Source: Limnomonas spitsbergensis (lineage: Eukaryota; Chlorophyta; Chlorophyceae; Chlamydomonadales). From it: a DNA stretch of 64,000 bases. Positions 31,701 through 43,700 of this stretch are shown here, piece by piece. The stretch covers positions 2,542,001 through 2,606,000 of the forward strand of contig JAYJMM010000094.1 in the NCBI GenBank assembly GCA_037349105.1, written 5' to 3'. Numbering within the stretch: position 1 is the stretch's first letter; each line of letters starts with the position of its first letter. The notes beneath the pieces were generated by a model, which saw only the letters and a list, made by a program, of their open reading frames with translations, did no database searches and had not been told where the DNA came from. The position numbers and the translations under genes are program-made.

Positions 31701-34700
31701 CCCCTGCAACCAGTGCTAGCCAGGACCCCTCCCCCCTGTTCCATTCACCCCTGCAACCAGTGCTAGCCAGGACCCCTCCCCCCTGTCCCATCCACCCCTG
31801 CAACCAGTGCTAGCCAGGACCCCTCCCCCCTGTCCTATCCACCCCTGCAACCAGTGCTAGCCAGGACCCCTCCCCCCTGTCCCATCCACCCCTGCAACCA
31901 GTGCTAGCCAGGACCCCTCCCCCCTGTCCCATCCACCCCTGCAACCAGTGCTAGCCAGGACCCCTCCCCCCTGTCCCATCCACCCCTGCAACCAGTGCTA
32001 GCCAGGACCCCTCCCCCCTGTCCCATTCACCCCTGCAAGCAGTGCTAGCCAGGACCCCTCCCCCCTGTCCCATTCACCCCTGCAACCAGTGCTAGCCAGG
32101 ACCCCTCCCCCCTGTCCCATTCACCCCTGCAAGCAGTGCTAGCCAGGACCCCCCCCCCTGTTCCATTCACCCCTGCAACCAGTGCTAGCCAGGACCCCTC
32201 CCCCCTGTCCCATCCACCCCTGCAACCAGTGCTAGCCAGGACCCCTCCCCCCTGTCCCATTCACCCCTGCAACCAGTGCTAGCCAGGACCCCTCCCCCCT
32301 GTCCCATCCACCCCTGCAAGCAGTGCTAGCCAGGACCCCCCCCCCTGTCCCATTCACCCCTGCAACCAGTGCTAGTCAGGACCCCTTCCCCCTGTCCCAT
32401 TCACCCCTGCAACCAGTGCTAGCCAGGACCCCTCCCCCCTGTCCCATTCACCCCTGCAACCAGTGCTAGTCAGGACCCCTTCCCCCTGTCCCATTCACCC
32501 CTGCAACCAGTGCTAACCAGGACCCCTCCCTTCTTCCCCTGCCCCCTGAGCCCCAGCAACGAGTACTCACTCGCAAATGAGTGGCTCTGTTCGCTGATGC
32601 TGTCTTTCAGCTGTTTGCGAGTGGTCACTGACAGGGGGCTATCATCTTCTAGGCCCCATTTCACAGCATCACGCACAGTGTGACCCTACAGGGTTCAGGG
32701 GGCATGATTTAGGGTGAAGGGGGGTCATCAGGCAGTAGAGTGTGACCATCCAGGGTTCAGGGTAGCTAGGAAACTAGACAATCCTCTTAACAATCAATGT
32801 GAACGGGGCACCTGCAGAATGCAGTCACCTCGGAATCAGACTGCATAGCAATCTTTTGTTTTTTTATCTACCGGTACCAGTGCAGCAATGGTACCAGTAT
32901 GCATGTTTCATTATTTTTCCCAGCCAAGCGGTCTGGCGGGACCTCTTCAGGATCCGTGCGAAGGAGAACCTGCAGCCTTTTTGGCATTAAAGATGCTTGG
33001 TCATTCAGACTGCAACCGTTCTTGCTAGCGTATTTATTAATTTATTTATCTATCAGCGGTATCTGTTTGATGCTTTATTGTGCCCCACCTGTATCACCCT
33101 CTCAAGGAGCAGTGCAGCTGAGGCCCCTGCAACCACCGCGGCATCCGCCTGCATGGTCACACGGACCGCCACCTCCATAGCTGGCACCAGCTCCGGAGTG
33201 CCAAACAGCAGCGCTACCACGGCGGGGGCCTGGTGCATGGTGGGAGGGGGCGGGGCATTAGACTGCATGGTGATACGGACCGTCATCTCCATAGCACCAG
33301 CTCCGGAGCGCCAAAGAGGAGCACTACCACGGCGGGGGCCTGGTGCATGGTGGGAGGGGACGGGGCATTAGACTGCATGGTGATACGGACCGCCATCTCC
33401 ATAGCTGGCACCAGCTCCGGAGTGCCAAACAGCAGCGCTACCACGGCGGGGGCCTGGTGCATGGTGGGAGGGGGCGGGGCATTAGACTGCATGGTGATAC
33501 GGACCGCCATCTCCATAGCACCAGCTCCGGAGCGCCAAAGAGGAGCACTACCACGGCGGGGGCCTGGTGCATGGTGGGAGGGGACGGGGCATTAGACTGC
33601 ATGGTGATACGGACCGCCATCTCCATAGCTGGCACCAGCTCCGGAGTGCCAAACAGCAGCGCTACCACGGCGGGGGCCTGGTGCATGGTGGGAGGGGGCG
33701 GGGCATTAGACTGCATGGTGATACGGACCGTCATCTCCATAGCTGGCACCAGCTTCGGAGTGCCAAACAGCAGCGCTACCACGGCGGGGGCCTGGTGCAT
33801 GGTGGGAGGGGGCGGGGCATTAGACTGCATGGTGATACGGACCGTCATCTCCATAGCTGGCACCAGCTCCGGAGTGCCAAACAGCAGCGCTACCACGGCG
33901 GGGGCCTGGTGCATGGTGGGAGGGGGCGGGGCATTAGACTGCATGGTGATACGGACCGCCATCTCCATAGCTGGCACCAGCTTCGGAGTGCCAAACAGCA
34001 GCGCTACCACGGCGGGGGCCTGGTGCATGGTGGGAGGGGGCGGGGCATTAGACTGCATGGTGATACGGACCGCCATCTCCATAGCTGGCACCAGCTTCGG
34101 AGTGCCAAACAGCAGCGCTACCACGGCGGGGGCCTGGTGCATGGTGGGAGGGGGCGGGGCATTAGTCTGCATGGTGATACGGACCGCCACCTCCATAGCA
34201 CCAGCTCCGGAGCGCCAAGAGGAGCACTACCATAGCGGCGCCTGATGCATGAGGGTAGGGGCATCAGTCTGCATGGTCGGGAAGTCCGCCACCTCAAGTA
34301 GCTCTGGCAACGGCTCATGGGTGCTAAAGAGGGTCGCTACCACAGCGGGCGCCTGGTGTACAGGGGCTGGGGCCGGGGGCATCAGACAGCACGTTTGCAC
34401 AGGCCACCAAATCCATGGCTAAGGCCACCTCTGGATTGCTGAACAGCAGAGCTACCACAGGCGGGGGGGGGGGTGATGCCTTGGGTCAGGAGCATCAAGG
34501 TGCTGATTTGTCTCCTGAATCCACCTGGATATAATACGCCTAGTGTGTGCCCTCAACCTGCATCGCCTGATGACACCTCTTGCCACCATCCGCCCCCAGC
34601 CCCCGCCTTGATAGAAGCCTCTTCCACTAAATCCATCTTAGGCATTATCCACACCCAATGCTCACCTTGACAAATGCCCCTGCCTCTGCATCCGTCTCAT

Positions 34701-37700
34701 GCCCTGTCTCCGGGTACACCTTGCCCTCGGCAACATTCTTTATCAATGCTCTGCTTGCCACATTGAGGTAATGGCTAACGTCCGTCTGGCCTTTGAAGTA
34801 CAAAGCGAGGCCCTGCAGCAAGACCGGTGGCAATGAGTGTGGCAATGAGTGTGGCAATGAGTGTGGCAATGAGTGTGGCAATGAGTGTGGCAATCATTGA
34901 ATGGTGTTGTGAGTTGTGCAGAGGATGTCACTGTGAGTGGGGCTATGATTTGTAGTGGGTGGAGAGGTGAATGGTGTTGTGAGTTGTGTGGTGGACTGGT
35001 GGGTGGAGAGGTGAATGGTGCTGTGAGTTGTGTGGTGGACTGGTGGGTGGAGAGGTGAATGGTGCTGTGAGTTGTGTGGTGGACTGGTGGGTGGAGAGGT
35101 GAATGGTGCTGTGAGTTGTGTGGTGGACTGGTGTGTGGAGAGGTGAATGGTGCTGTGAGTTGTGTGGTGGACTGGTGGGTGGAGAGGTGAATGGTGATGT
35201 GAGTTGTGTGGTGGACTGGTGGGTGGAGAGGTGAATGGTGCTGTGAGTTGTGTGGTGGACTGGTGGGTGGAGAGGTGAATGGTGATGTGAGTTGTGTGGT
35301 GGACTGGTGGGTGGAGAGGTAAATGGTGTTGTGAGTTGTGTGGTGGACTGGTGGGTGGAGAGGTGAATGGTGTTGTGAGTTGTGTGGTGGACTGGTGGGT
35401 GGAGAGGTGAATGGTGCTGTGAGTTGTGTGGTGGACTGGTGGGTGGAGAGGTGAATGGTGTTGTGAGTTGTGTGGTGGACTGGTGGGTGGAGAGGTGAAT
35501 GGTGCTGTGAGTTGTGTGGTGGACTGGTGGGTGGAGAGGTGAATGGTGATGTGAGTTGTGTGGTGGACTGGTGGGTGGAGAGGTGAATGGTGCTGTGAGT
35601 TGTGTGGTGGACTGGTGGGTGGAGAGGTGAATGGTGCTGTGAGTTGTGTGGTGGACTGGTGTGTGGAGAGGTGAATGGTGCTGTGAGTTGTGTGGTGGAC
35701 TGGTGGGTGGAGAGGTGAATGGTGATGTGAGTTGTGTGGTGGACTGGTGGGTGGAGAGGTAAATGGTGCTGTGAGTTGTGTGGTGGACTGGTGGGTGGAG
35801 AGGTAAATGGTGCTGTGAGTTGTGTCATGGACTGGTGGGTGGAGAGGTGAATGGTGCTGTTAGCGGCTGGGTGTTGTAGTGGGAGGTACGATTGCTGGGT
35901 CAGTGCTGGTACTTTGTTCTGTTGGTGCGATGTTTGTTGACCCAAAGTGAGCACCTATCAGCTGGCGCTCCATCGTGCGCTTCCCTGCCGGCTGAAGCCT
36001 GCATGCTAGTCCTCCCAGTCGGAGATAAAAGGCTGGTGCCCACCCCGACGCTCAAGCGCCCCCACTCGTGCCACTTGTAACCAGCAGGCTAGTGCCCCCC
36101 CCCCACCCGACGCTCAAGCGCCCCCACTCTTGCCACTTGTAACCAGCAGGCTAGTGCCCCCCCCCCCCCCCCCCGACGCTCAAGCGCCCCCACTCTTGCC
36201 ACTTGTAACCAGCAGGCTAGTACCCCCCCCTCACCCCGACGCTCAAGCGCCCCCACTCTTGCCACTTGTAGCCAGTAGGCTAGTGCCCCCCCCCCCCCCC
36301 CCGACGCTCAAGCGCCCCCACTCTTGCCACTTGTAACCAGCAGGCTAGTGCCCCCCCCACCCCCGACGCTCAAGCGCCCCCACTCGTGCCACTTGTAACC
36401 AGCAGGCTAGTGCCCCCCCCCCCCCCAACGCTCAAGCGCCCCCACTCTTGCCGCTTGTAACCAGCAGGCTAGTGCCCCCCCCACCCCCGACGCTCAAGCG
36501 CCCCCACTCTTGCCACTTGTAACCAGCAGGCTAGTGCCCCCCCCCCTCCCACGCTCAAGCGCCCCCACTCGTGCCACTTGTGACCAGCAGGCTAGTGCCC
36601 CCCCCCCTCCCACGCTCAAGCGCCCCCACTCCTGCCACTTGTAACCAGCAGGCTAGTGCCCTCATCCCCCACGCTCAAGCGCCCCCACTCTTGCCACTTG
36701 TAACCAGCAGGCTAGTGCCCTCACCCCCCACGCTCAAGCGCCCCCACTCTTGCCACTTGTAACCAGCAGGCTAGTGCCCTCACCCTCCACGCTCAAGCGC
36801 CCCCACTCTTGCCACTTGTAACCAGCAGGCTAGTGCCCTCATCCCCCACGCTCAAGCGCCCCCACTCTTGCCACTTGTAACCAGCAGGCTAGTGCCCCCC
36901 CCCCCCCCCGACGCTCAAGCGCCCCCACTCTTGCCACTTGTAGCCAGCAGGCTAGTGCTCCCCCCCCCCCCCCCCCGACGCTCAAGCGCCCCCACTCTTG
37001 CCACTTGTAGCCAGCAGGCTAGTGCTCCCCCCCCCCCCCCCCCGACGCTCAAGCGCCCCCACTCTTGCCACTTGTAGCCAGCAGGCTAGTGCTCCCCCCC
37101 CCCCCCCCCCGACGCTCAAGCGCCCCCACTCTTGCCACTTGTAGCCAGCAGGCTAGTGCTCCCCCCCCCCCCCCCCCGACGCTCAAGCGCCCCCACTCTT
37201 GCCACTTGTAACCAGCAGGCTAGTGCCCCCCCCCCCCCCCCGACGCTCAAGCGCCCCCACTCGTGCCACTTGTAGCCAGCAGGCTAGTGCCCCCCCCCCG
37301 CCCCCCCACGCTCAAGCGCCCCCACTCTTGCCACTTGTAGCCAGCAGGCTAGTGCCCCCCCCCCCCCCCCCGACGCTCAAGCGCCCCCACTCGTGCCACT
37401 TGTAGCCAGCAGGCTAGTGCTCCCCCCCCCCCCCCCCGACGCTCAAGCGCCCCCACTCTTGCCACTTGTAGCCAGCAGGCTAGTGCTCCCCCCCCCCCCC
37501 CCCCCCCACGCTCAAGCGCCCCCACTCGTGCCACTTGTAACCAGCAGGCTAGTGCCCCCCCCCCCTCCCACGCTCAAGCGCCCCCACTCGTGCCACTTGT
37601 AACCAGCAGGCTAGTGCCCCCCCACACACACGCTCAAGCGCCCCCACTCTTGCCACTTGTAACCAGCAGGCTAGTCCCCCCCCACCCCCCCCCCGACGCT

Positions 37701-40700
37701 CAAGCGCCCCCACTCTTGCCACTTGTAACCAGCAGGCTAGTCCCCCCCCACCCCCCCCCAACGCTCAAGCGCCCCCACTCTTGCATTTTGTAACCAGCAG
37801 GCTAGTGCCCCCCCGCCCAACGCTCAAGCGCCCCCACTCTTGCCACCTGTAACCAGCAGGCTAGTCCCCCCCCCCCCTCCCACGCTCAAGCGCCCCCACT
37901 CGTGCCACTTGTAACCAGCAGGCTAGTGCCCCCCCCCCCCCCCCAACGCTCAAGCGCCCCCACTCTTGCCACTTGTAACCAGCAGGCTAGTGCCCCCCCC
38001 CCCCCCTCCCACGCTCAAGCGCCCCCACTTGTGCCACTTGTAACCAGCAGGCTAGTGCCCCCCCCCCCCCCCGACGCTCAAGCGCCCCCACTCTTGCCAC
38101 TTGTGACCAGCAGGCTAGTGCCCCCCCCCCCCCCGACGCTCAAGCGCCCCCACTCGTGCCACTTGTAACCAGCAGGCTAGTGCCCCCCCCCCCCCCCCCC
38201 CACGCTCAAGCGCCCCCACTCTTGCCACTTGTAACCAGCAGGCTAGTCCCCCCCCACCCCCCCGACGCTCAAGCGCCCCCACTCGTGCCACTTGTAACCA
38301 GCAGGCTAGTGCCCCCCCCCCCCCCCGACGCTCAAGCGCCCCCACTCTTGCCACTTGTAACCAGCAGGCTAGTGCCCCCCCCCCCCCGACGCTCAAGCGC
38401 CCCCACTCGTGCCACTTGTAACCAGCAGGCTAGTGACCCCCCCCCCCCCCCCACGCTCAAGCGCCCCCACTCGTGCCACTTGTAACCAGCAGGCTAGTGC
38501 CCCCCCCCCCCCCCCCCCACGCTCAAGCGTCCCCACTCGTGCCACTTGTAACCAGCAGGCTAGTGCCCCCCCCCCCCCCCCACGCTCAAGCGCCCCCACT
38601 CTTGCCACTTGTAACCAGCAGGCTAGTGCCCCCCCCCCCCCCGACGCTCAAGCGCCCCCACTCGTGCCACTTGTAACAAGCAGGCTAGTGCCCCCCCCCC
38701 CCCGACGCTCAAGCGCCCCCACTCTTGCCACTTGTAACCAGCAGGCTAGTGCCCCCCCCCCCCCCCCGACGCTCAAGCGCCCCCACTCTTGCCACTTGTA
38801 ACCAGCAGGCTAGTGCCCCCCCCCCCCCCCCCGACGCTCAAGCGCCCCCACTCTTGCCACTTGTAACCAGCAGGCTAGTGCCCCCCCCCCCCCCCCGACG
38901 CTCAAGCGCCCCCACTCTTGCCACTTGTAACCAGCAGGCTAGTGCCCCCCCCCCCCCCCCGACGCTCAAGCGCCCCCACTCTTGCCACTTGTAACCAGCA
39001 GGCTAGTGCCCCCCCCCCCCCCCCTCCCCCGACGCTCAAGCGCCCCCACTCGTGCCACTTGTAACCAGCAGGCTAGTCCCCCCCCACCCCCGACGCTCAA
39101 GCGCCCCCACTCTTGCAACTTGTGACCAGCAGGCTAGTGCCCCCCCCCCCCCCCCGACGCTCAAGCGCCCCCACTCTTGCCACTTGTAACCAGCAGGCTA
39201 GTGCCCCCCCCCCCCCCCCCCCCGACGCTCAAGCGCCCCCACTCTTGCCACTTGTAACCAGCAGGCTAGTGCCCCCCCCCCCCCCCCGACGCTCAAGCGC
39301 CCCCACTCGTGCCACTTGTAACCAGCAGGCTAGTGCCCCCCCCCCCCCCCCCCGACGCTCAAGCGCCCCCACTCTTGCCACTTGTAACCAGCAGGCTAGT
39401 ACCCCCCCCTCACCCCGACGCTCAAGCGCCCCCACTCGTGCCACTTGTAACCAGCAGGCTAGTGCCCCCCCCCCCCCCCCGAAGCTCAAGCGCCCCCACT
39501 CTTGCCACTTGTAGCCAGTAGGCTAGTGCCCCCCCCCCCCCCCCCGACGCTCAAGCGCCCCCACTCGTGCCACTTGTAACCAGCAGGCTAGTGCCCCCCC
39601 CCCCCCCAACGCTCAAGCGCCCCCACTCTTGCCGCTTGTAACCAGCAGGCTAGTGCCCCCCCCACCCCCGACGCTCAAGCGCCCCCACTCTTGCCACTTG
39701 TAACCAGCAGGCTAGTGCCCCCCCCCCTCCCACGCTCAAGCGCCCCCACTCGTGCCACTTGTGACCAGCAGGCTAGTGCCCCCCCCCCTCCCATGCTCAA
39801 GCGCCCCCACTCCTGCCACTTGTAACCAGCAGGCTAGTGCCCTCACCCCCCACGCTCAAGCGCCCCCACTCTTGCCACTTGTAACCAGCAGGCTAGTGCC
39901 CTCACCCCCCACGCTCAAGCGCCCCCACTCTTGCCACTTGTAACCAGCAGGCTAGTGCCCTCACCCCCCACGCTCAAGCGCCCCCACTCTTGCCACTTGT
40001 AACCAGCAGGCTAGTGCCCTCACCCCCCACGCTCAAGCGCCCCCACTCTTGCCACTTGTAACCAGCAGGCTAGTGCCCCCCCCCCCCCCCGACGCTCAAG
40101 CGCCCCCACTCTTGCCACTTGTAGCCAGCAGGCTAGTGCTCCCCCCCCCCCCCCCCCGACGCTCAAGCGCCCCCACTCTTGCCACTTGTAGCCAGCAGGC
40201 TAGTGCTCCCCCCCCCCCCCCCCCGACGCTCAAGCGCCCCCACTCTTGCCACTTGTAGCCAGCAGGCTAGTGCTCCCCCCCCCCCCCCCCCGACGCTCAA
40301 GCGCCCCCACTCTTGCCACTTGTAACCAGCAGGCTAGTGCCCCCCCCCCCCCCCCGACGCTCAAGCGCCCCCACTCGTGCCACTTGTAGCCAGCAGGCTA
40401 GTGCCCCCCCCCCGCCCCCCCACGCTCAAGCGCCCCCACTCTTGCCACTTGTAGCCAGCAGGCTAGTGCCCCCCCCCCCCCCCCCGACGCTCAAGCGCCC
40501 CCACTCGTGCCACTTGTAGCCAGCAGGCTAGTGCTCCCCCCCCCCCCCCCCGACGCTCAAGCGCCCCCACTCGTGCCACTTGTAGCCAGCAGGCTAGTGC
40601 TCCCCCCCCCCCCCCCCCCCCACGCTCAAGCGCCCCCACTCGTGCCACTTGTAACCAGCAGGCTAGTGCCCCCCCCCCCTCCCACGCTCAAGCGCCCCCA

Positions 40701-43700
40701 CTCGTGCCACTTGTAACCAGCAGGCTAGTGCCCCCCCACACACACGCTCAAGCGCCCCCACTCTTGCCACTTGTAACCAGCAGGCTAGTCCCCCCCCACC
40801 CCCCCCCGACGCTCAAGCGCCCCCACTCTTGCCACTTGTAACCAGCAGGCTAGTCCCCCCCCACCCCCCCCCAACGCTCAAGCGCCCCCACTCTTGCATT
40901 TTGTAACCAGCAGGCTAGTGCCCCCCCGCCCAACGCTCAAGCGCCCCCACTCTTGCCACCTGTAACCAGCAGGCTAGTCCCCCCCCCCCCTCCCACGCTC
41001 AAGCGCCCCCACTCGTGCCACTTGTAACCAGCAGGCTAGTGCCCCCCCCCACCCCCCAACGCTCAAGCGCCCCCACTCTTGCCACTTGTAACCAGCAGGC
41101 TACTGCCCCCCCCCCCCCCTCCCACGCTCAAGCGCCCCCACTTGTGCCACTTGTAACCAGCAGGCTAGTGCCCCCCCCCCCCCCGACGCTCAAGCGCCCC
41201 CACTCTTGCCACTTGTGACCAGCAGGCTAGTGCCCCCCCCCCCCCCGACGCTCAAGCGCCCCCACTCGTGCCACTTGTAACCAGCAGGCTAGTGCCCCCC
41301 CCCCCCCCCCGACGCTCAAGCGCCCCCACTCTTGCCACTTGTAACCAGCAGGCTAGTCCCCCCCCACCCCCCCGACGCTCAAGCGCCCCCACTCTCGCCA
41401 CTTGTAACCAGCAGGCTAGTGCCCCCCCCCCCCCCCCGACGCTCAAGCGCCCCCACTCTTGCCACTTGTAACCAGCAGGCTAGTGCCCCCCCCCCCCCCG
41501 ACGCTCAAGCGCCCCCACTCGTGCCACTTGTAACCAGCAGGCTAGTGACCCCCCCCCCCCCCCCCACGCTCAAGCGCCCCCACTCGTGCCACTTGTAACC
41601 AGCAGGCTAGTGCCCCCCCCCCCCCCCCCCACGCTCAAGCGCCCCCACTCGTGCCACTTGTAACCAGCAGGCTAGTGCCCCCCCCCCCCCCCCCACGCTC
41701 AAGCGCCCCCACTCGTGCCACTTGTAACCAGCAGGCTAGTGCCCCCCCCCCCCCCGACGCTCAAGCGCCCCCACTCGTGCCACTTGTAACCAGCAGGCTA
41801 GTGCCCCCCCCCCCCCCCCACGCTCAAGCGCCCCCACTCGTGCCACTTGTAACCAGCAGGCTAGTGCCCCCCCCCCCCCCCCCCCACGCTCAAGCGCCCC
41901 CACTCGTGCCACTTGTAACCAGCAGGCTAGTGCCCCCCCCCCCCCCTCCCACGCTCAAGCGCCCCCACTCTTGCCACTTGTAACCAGCAGGCTAGTGCCC
42001 CCCCCCCCCCCCCGACGCTCAAGCGCCCCCACTCGTGCCACTTGTAGCCAGCAGGCTAGTGCCCCCCCCCCCCCCCCCACGCTCAAGCGCCCCCACTCTT
42101 GCCACTTGTAGCCAGCAGGCTAGTGCCCCCCCCCCCCCCCCCGACGCTCAAGCGCCCCCACTCGTGCCACTTGTAGCCAGCAGGCTAGTGCTCCCCCCCC
42201 CCCCCCCCGACGCTCAAGCGCCCCCACTCGTGCCACTTGTAGCCAGCAGGCTAGTGCTCCCCCCCCCCCCCCCCCCCACGCTCAAGCGCCCCCACTCGTG
42301 CCACTTGTAACCAGCAGGCTAGTGCCCCCCCCCCCTCCCACGCTCAAGCGCCCCCACTCGTGCCACTTGTAACCAGCAGGCTAGTGCCCCCCCACACACA
42401 CGCTCAAGCGCCCCCACTCTTGCCACTTGTAACCAGCAGGCTAGTCCCCCCCCACCCCCCCCCGACGCTCAAGCGCCCCCACTCTTGCCACTTGTAACCA
42501 GCAGGCTAGTCCCCCCCCACCCCCCCCCAACGCTCAAGCGCCCCCACTCTTGCCACTTGTAACCAGCAGGCTAGTGCCCCCCCGCCCAACGCTCAAGCGC
42601 CCCCACTCTTGCCACCTGTAACCAGCAGGCTAGTCCCCCCCCCCCCTCCCACGCTCAAGCGCCCCCACTCGTGCCACTTGTAACCAGCAGGCTAGTGCCC
42701 CCCCCCACCCCCCAACGCTCAAGCGCCCCCACTCTTGCCACTTGTAACCAGCAGGCTAGTGCCCCCCCCCCCCCCTCCCACGCTCAAGCGCCCCCACTTG
42801 TGCCACTTGTAACCAGCAGGCTAGTGCCCCCCCCCCCCCCGACGCTCAAGCGCCCCCACTCTTGCCACTTGTGACCAGCAGGCTAGTGCCCCCCCCCCCC
42901 CCGACGCTCAAGCGCCCCCACTCGTGCCACTTGTAACCAGCAGGCTAGTGCCCCCCCCCCCCCCCCGACGCTCAAGCGCCCCCACTCTTGCCACTTGTAA
43001 CCAGCAGGCTAGTCCCCCCCCACCCCCCCGACGCTCAAGCGCCCCCACTCTCGCCACTTGTAACCAGCAGGCTAGTGCCCCCCCCCCCCCCCCGACGCTC
43101 AAGCGCCCCCACTCTTGCCACTTGTAACCAGCAGGCTAGTGCCCCCCCCCCCCCCGACGCTCAAGCGCCCCCACTCGTGCCACTTGTAACCAGCAGGCTA
43201 GTGACCCCCCCCCCCCCCCCACGCTCAAGCGCCCCCACTCGTGCCACTTGTAACCAGCAGGCTAGTGCCCCCCCCCCCCCCCCCCACGCTCAAGCGCCCC
43301 CACTCGTGCCACTTGTAACCAGCAGGCTAGTGCCCCCCCCCCCCCCCCCACGCTCAAGCGCCCCCACTCGTGCCACTTGTAACCAGCAGGCTAGTGCCCC
43401 CCCCCCCCCCGACGCTCAAGCGCCCCCACTCGTGCCACTTGTAACCAGCAGGCTAGTGCCCCCCCCCCCCCCCCCACGCTCAAGCGCCCCCACTCGTGCC
43501 ACTTGTAACCAGCAGGCTAGTGCCCCCCCCCCCCCCCCCCCACGCTCAAGCGCCCCCACTCGTGCCACTTGTAACCAGCAGGCTAGTGCCCCCCCCCCCC
43601 CCTCCCACGCTCAAGCGCCCCCACTCGTGCCACTTGTAACAAGCAGGCTAGTGCCCCCCCCCCCCCGACGCTCAAGCGCCCCCACTCTTGCCACTTGTGA

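Noticed and set aside
30425..32520. CRISPR-like regular repeats
   Set aside because: Units are contiguous with no unique spacers, there are no cas genes, and the context is a eukaryotic intron.
34743..35954. 403-codon minus-strand ORF (HQSTTQLTAPFTS repeats)
   Set aside because: Produced by the 44-bp array in the ARH-family intron 4; only its last part overlaps true exon 5, and in a different frame.
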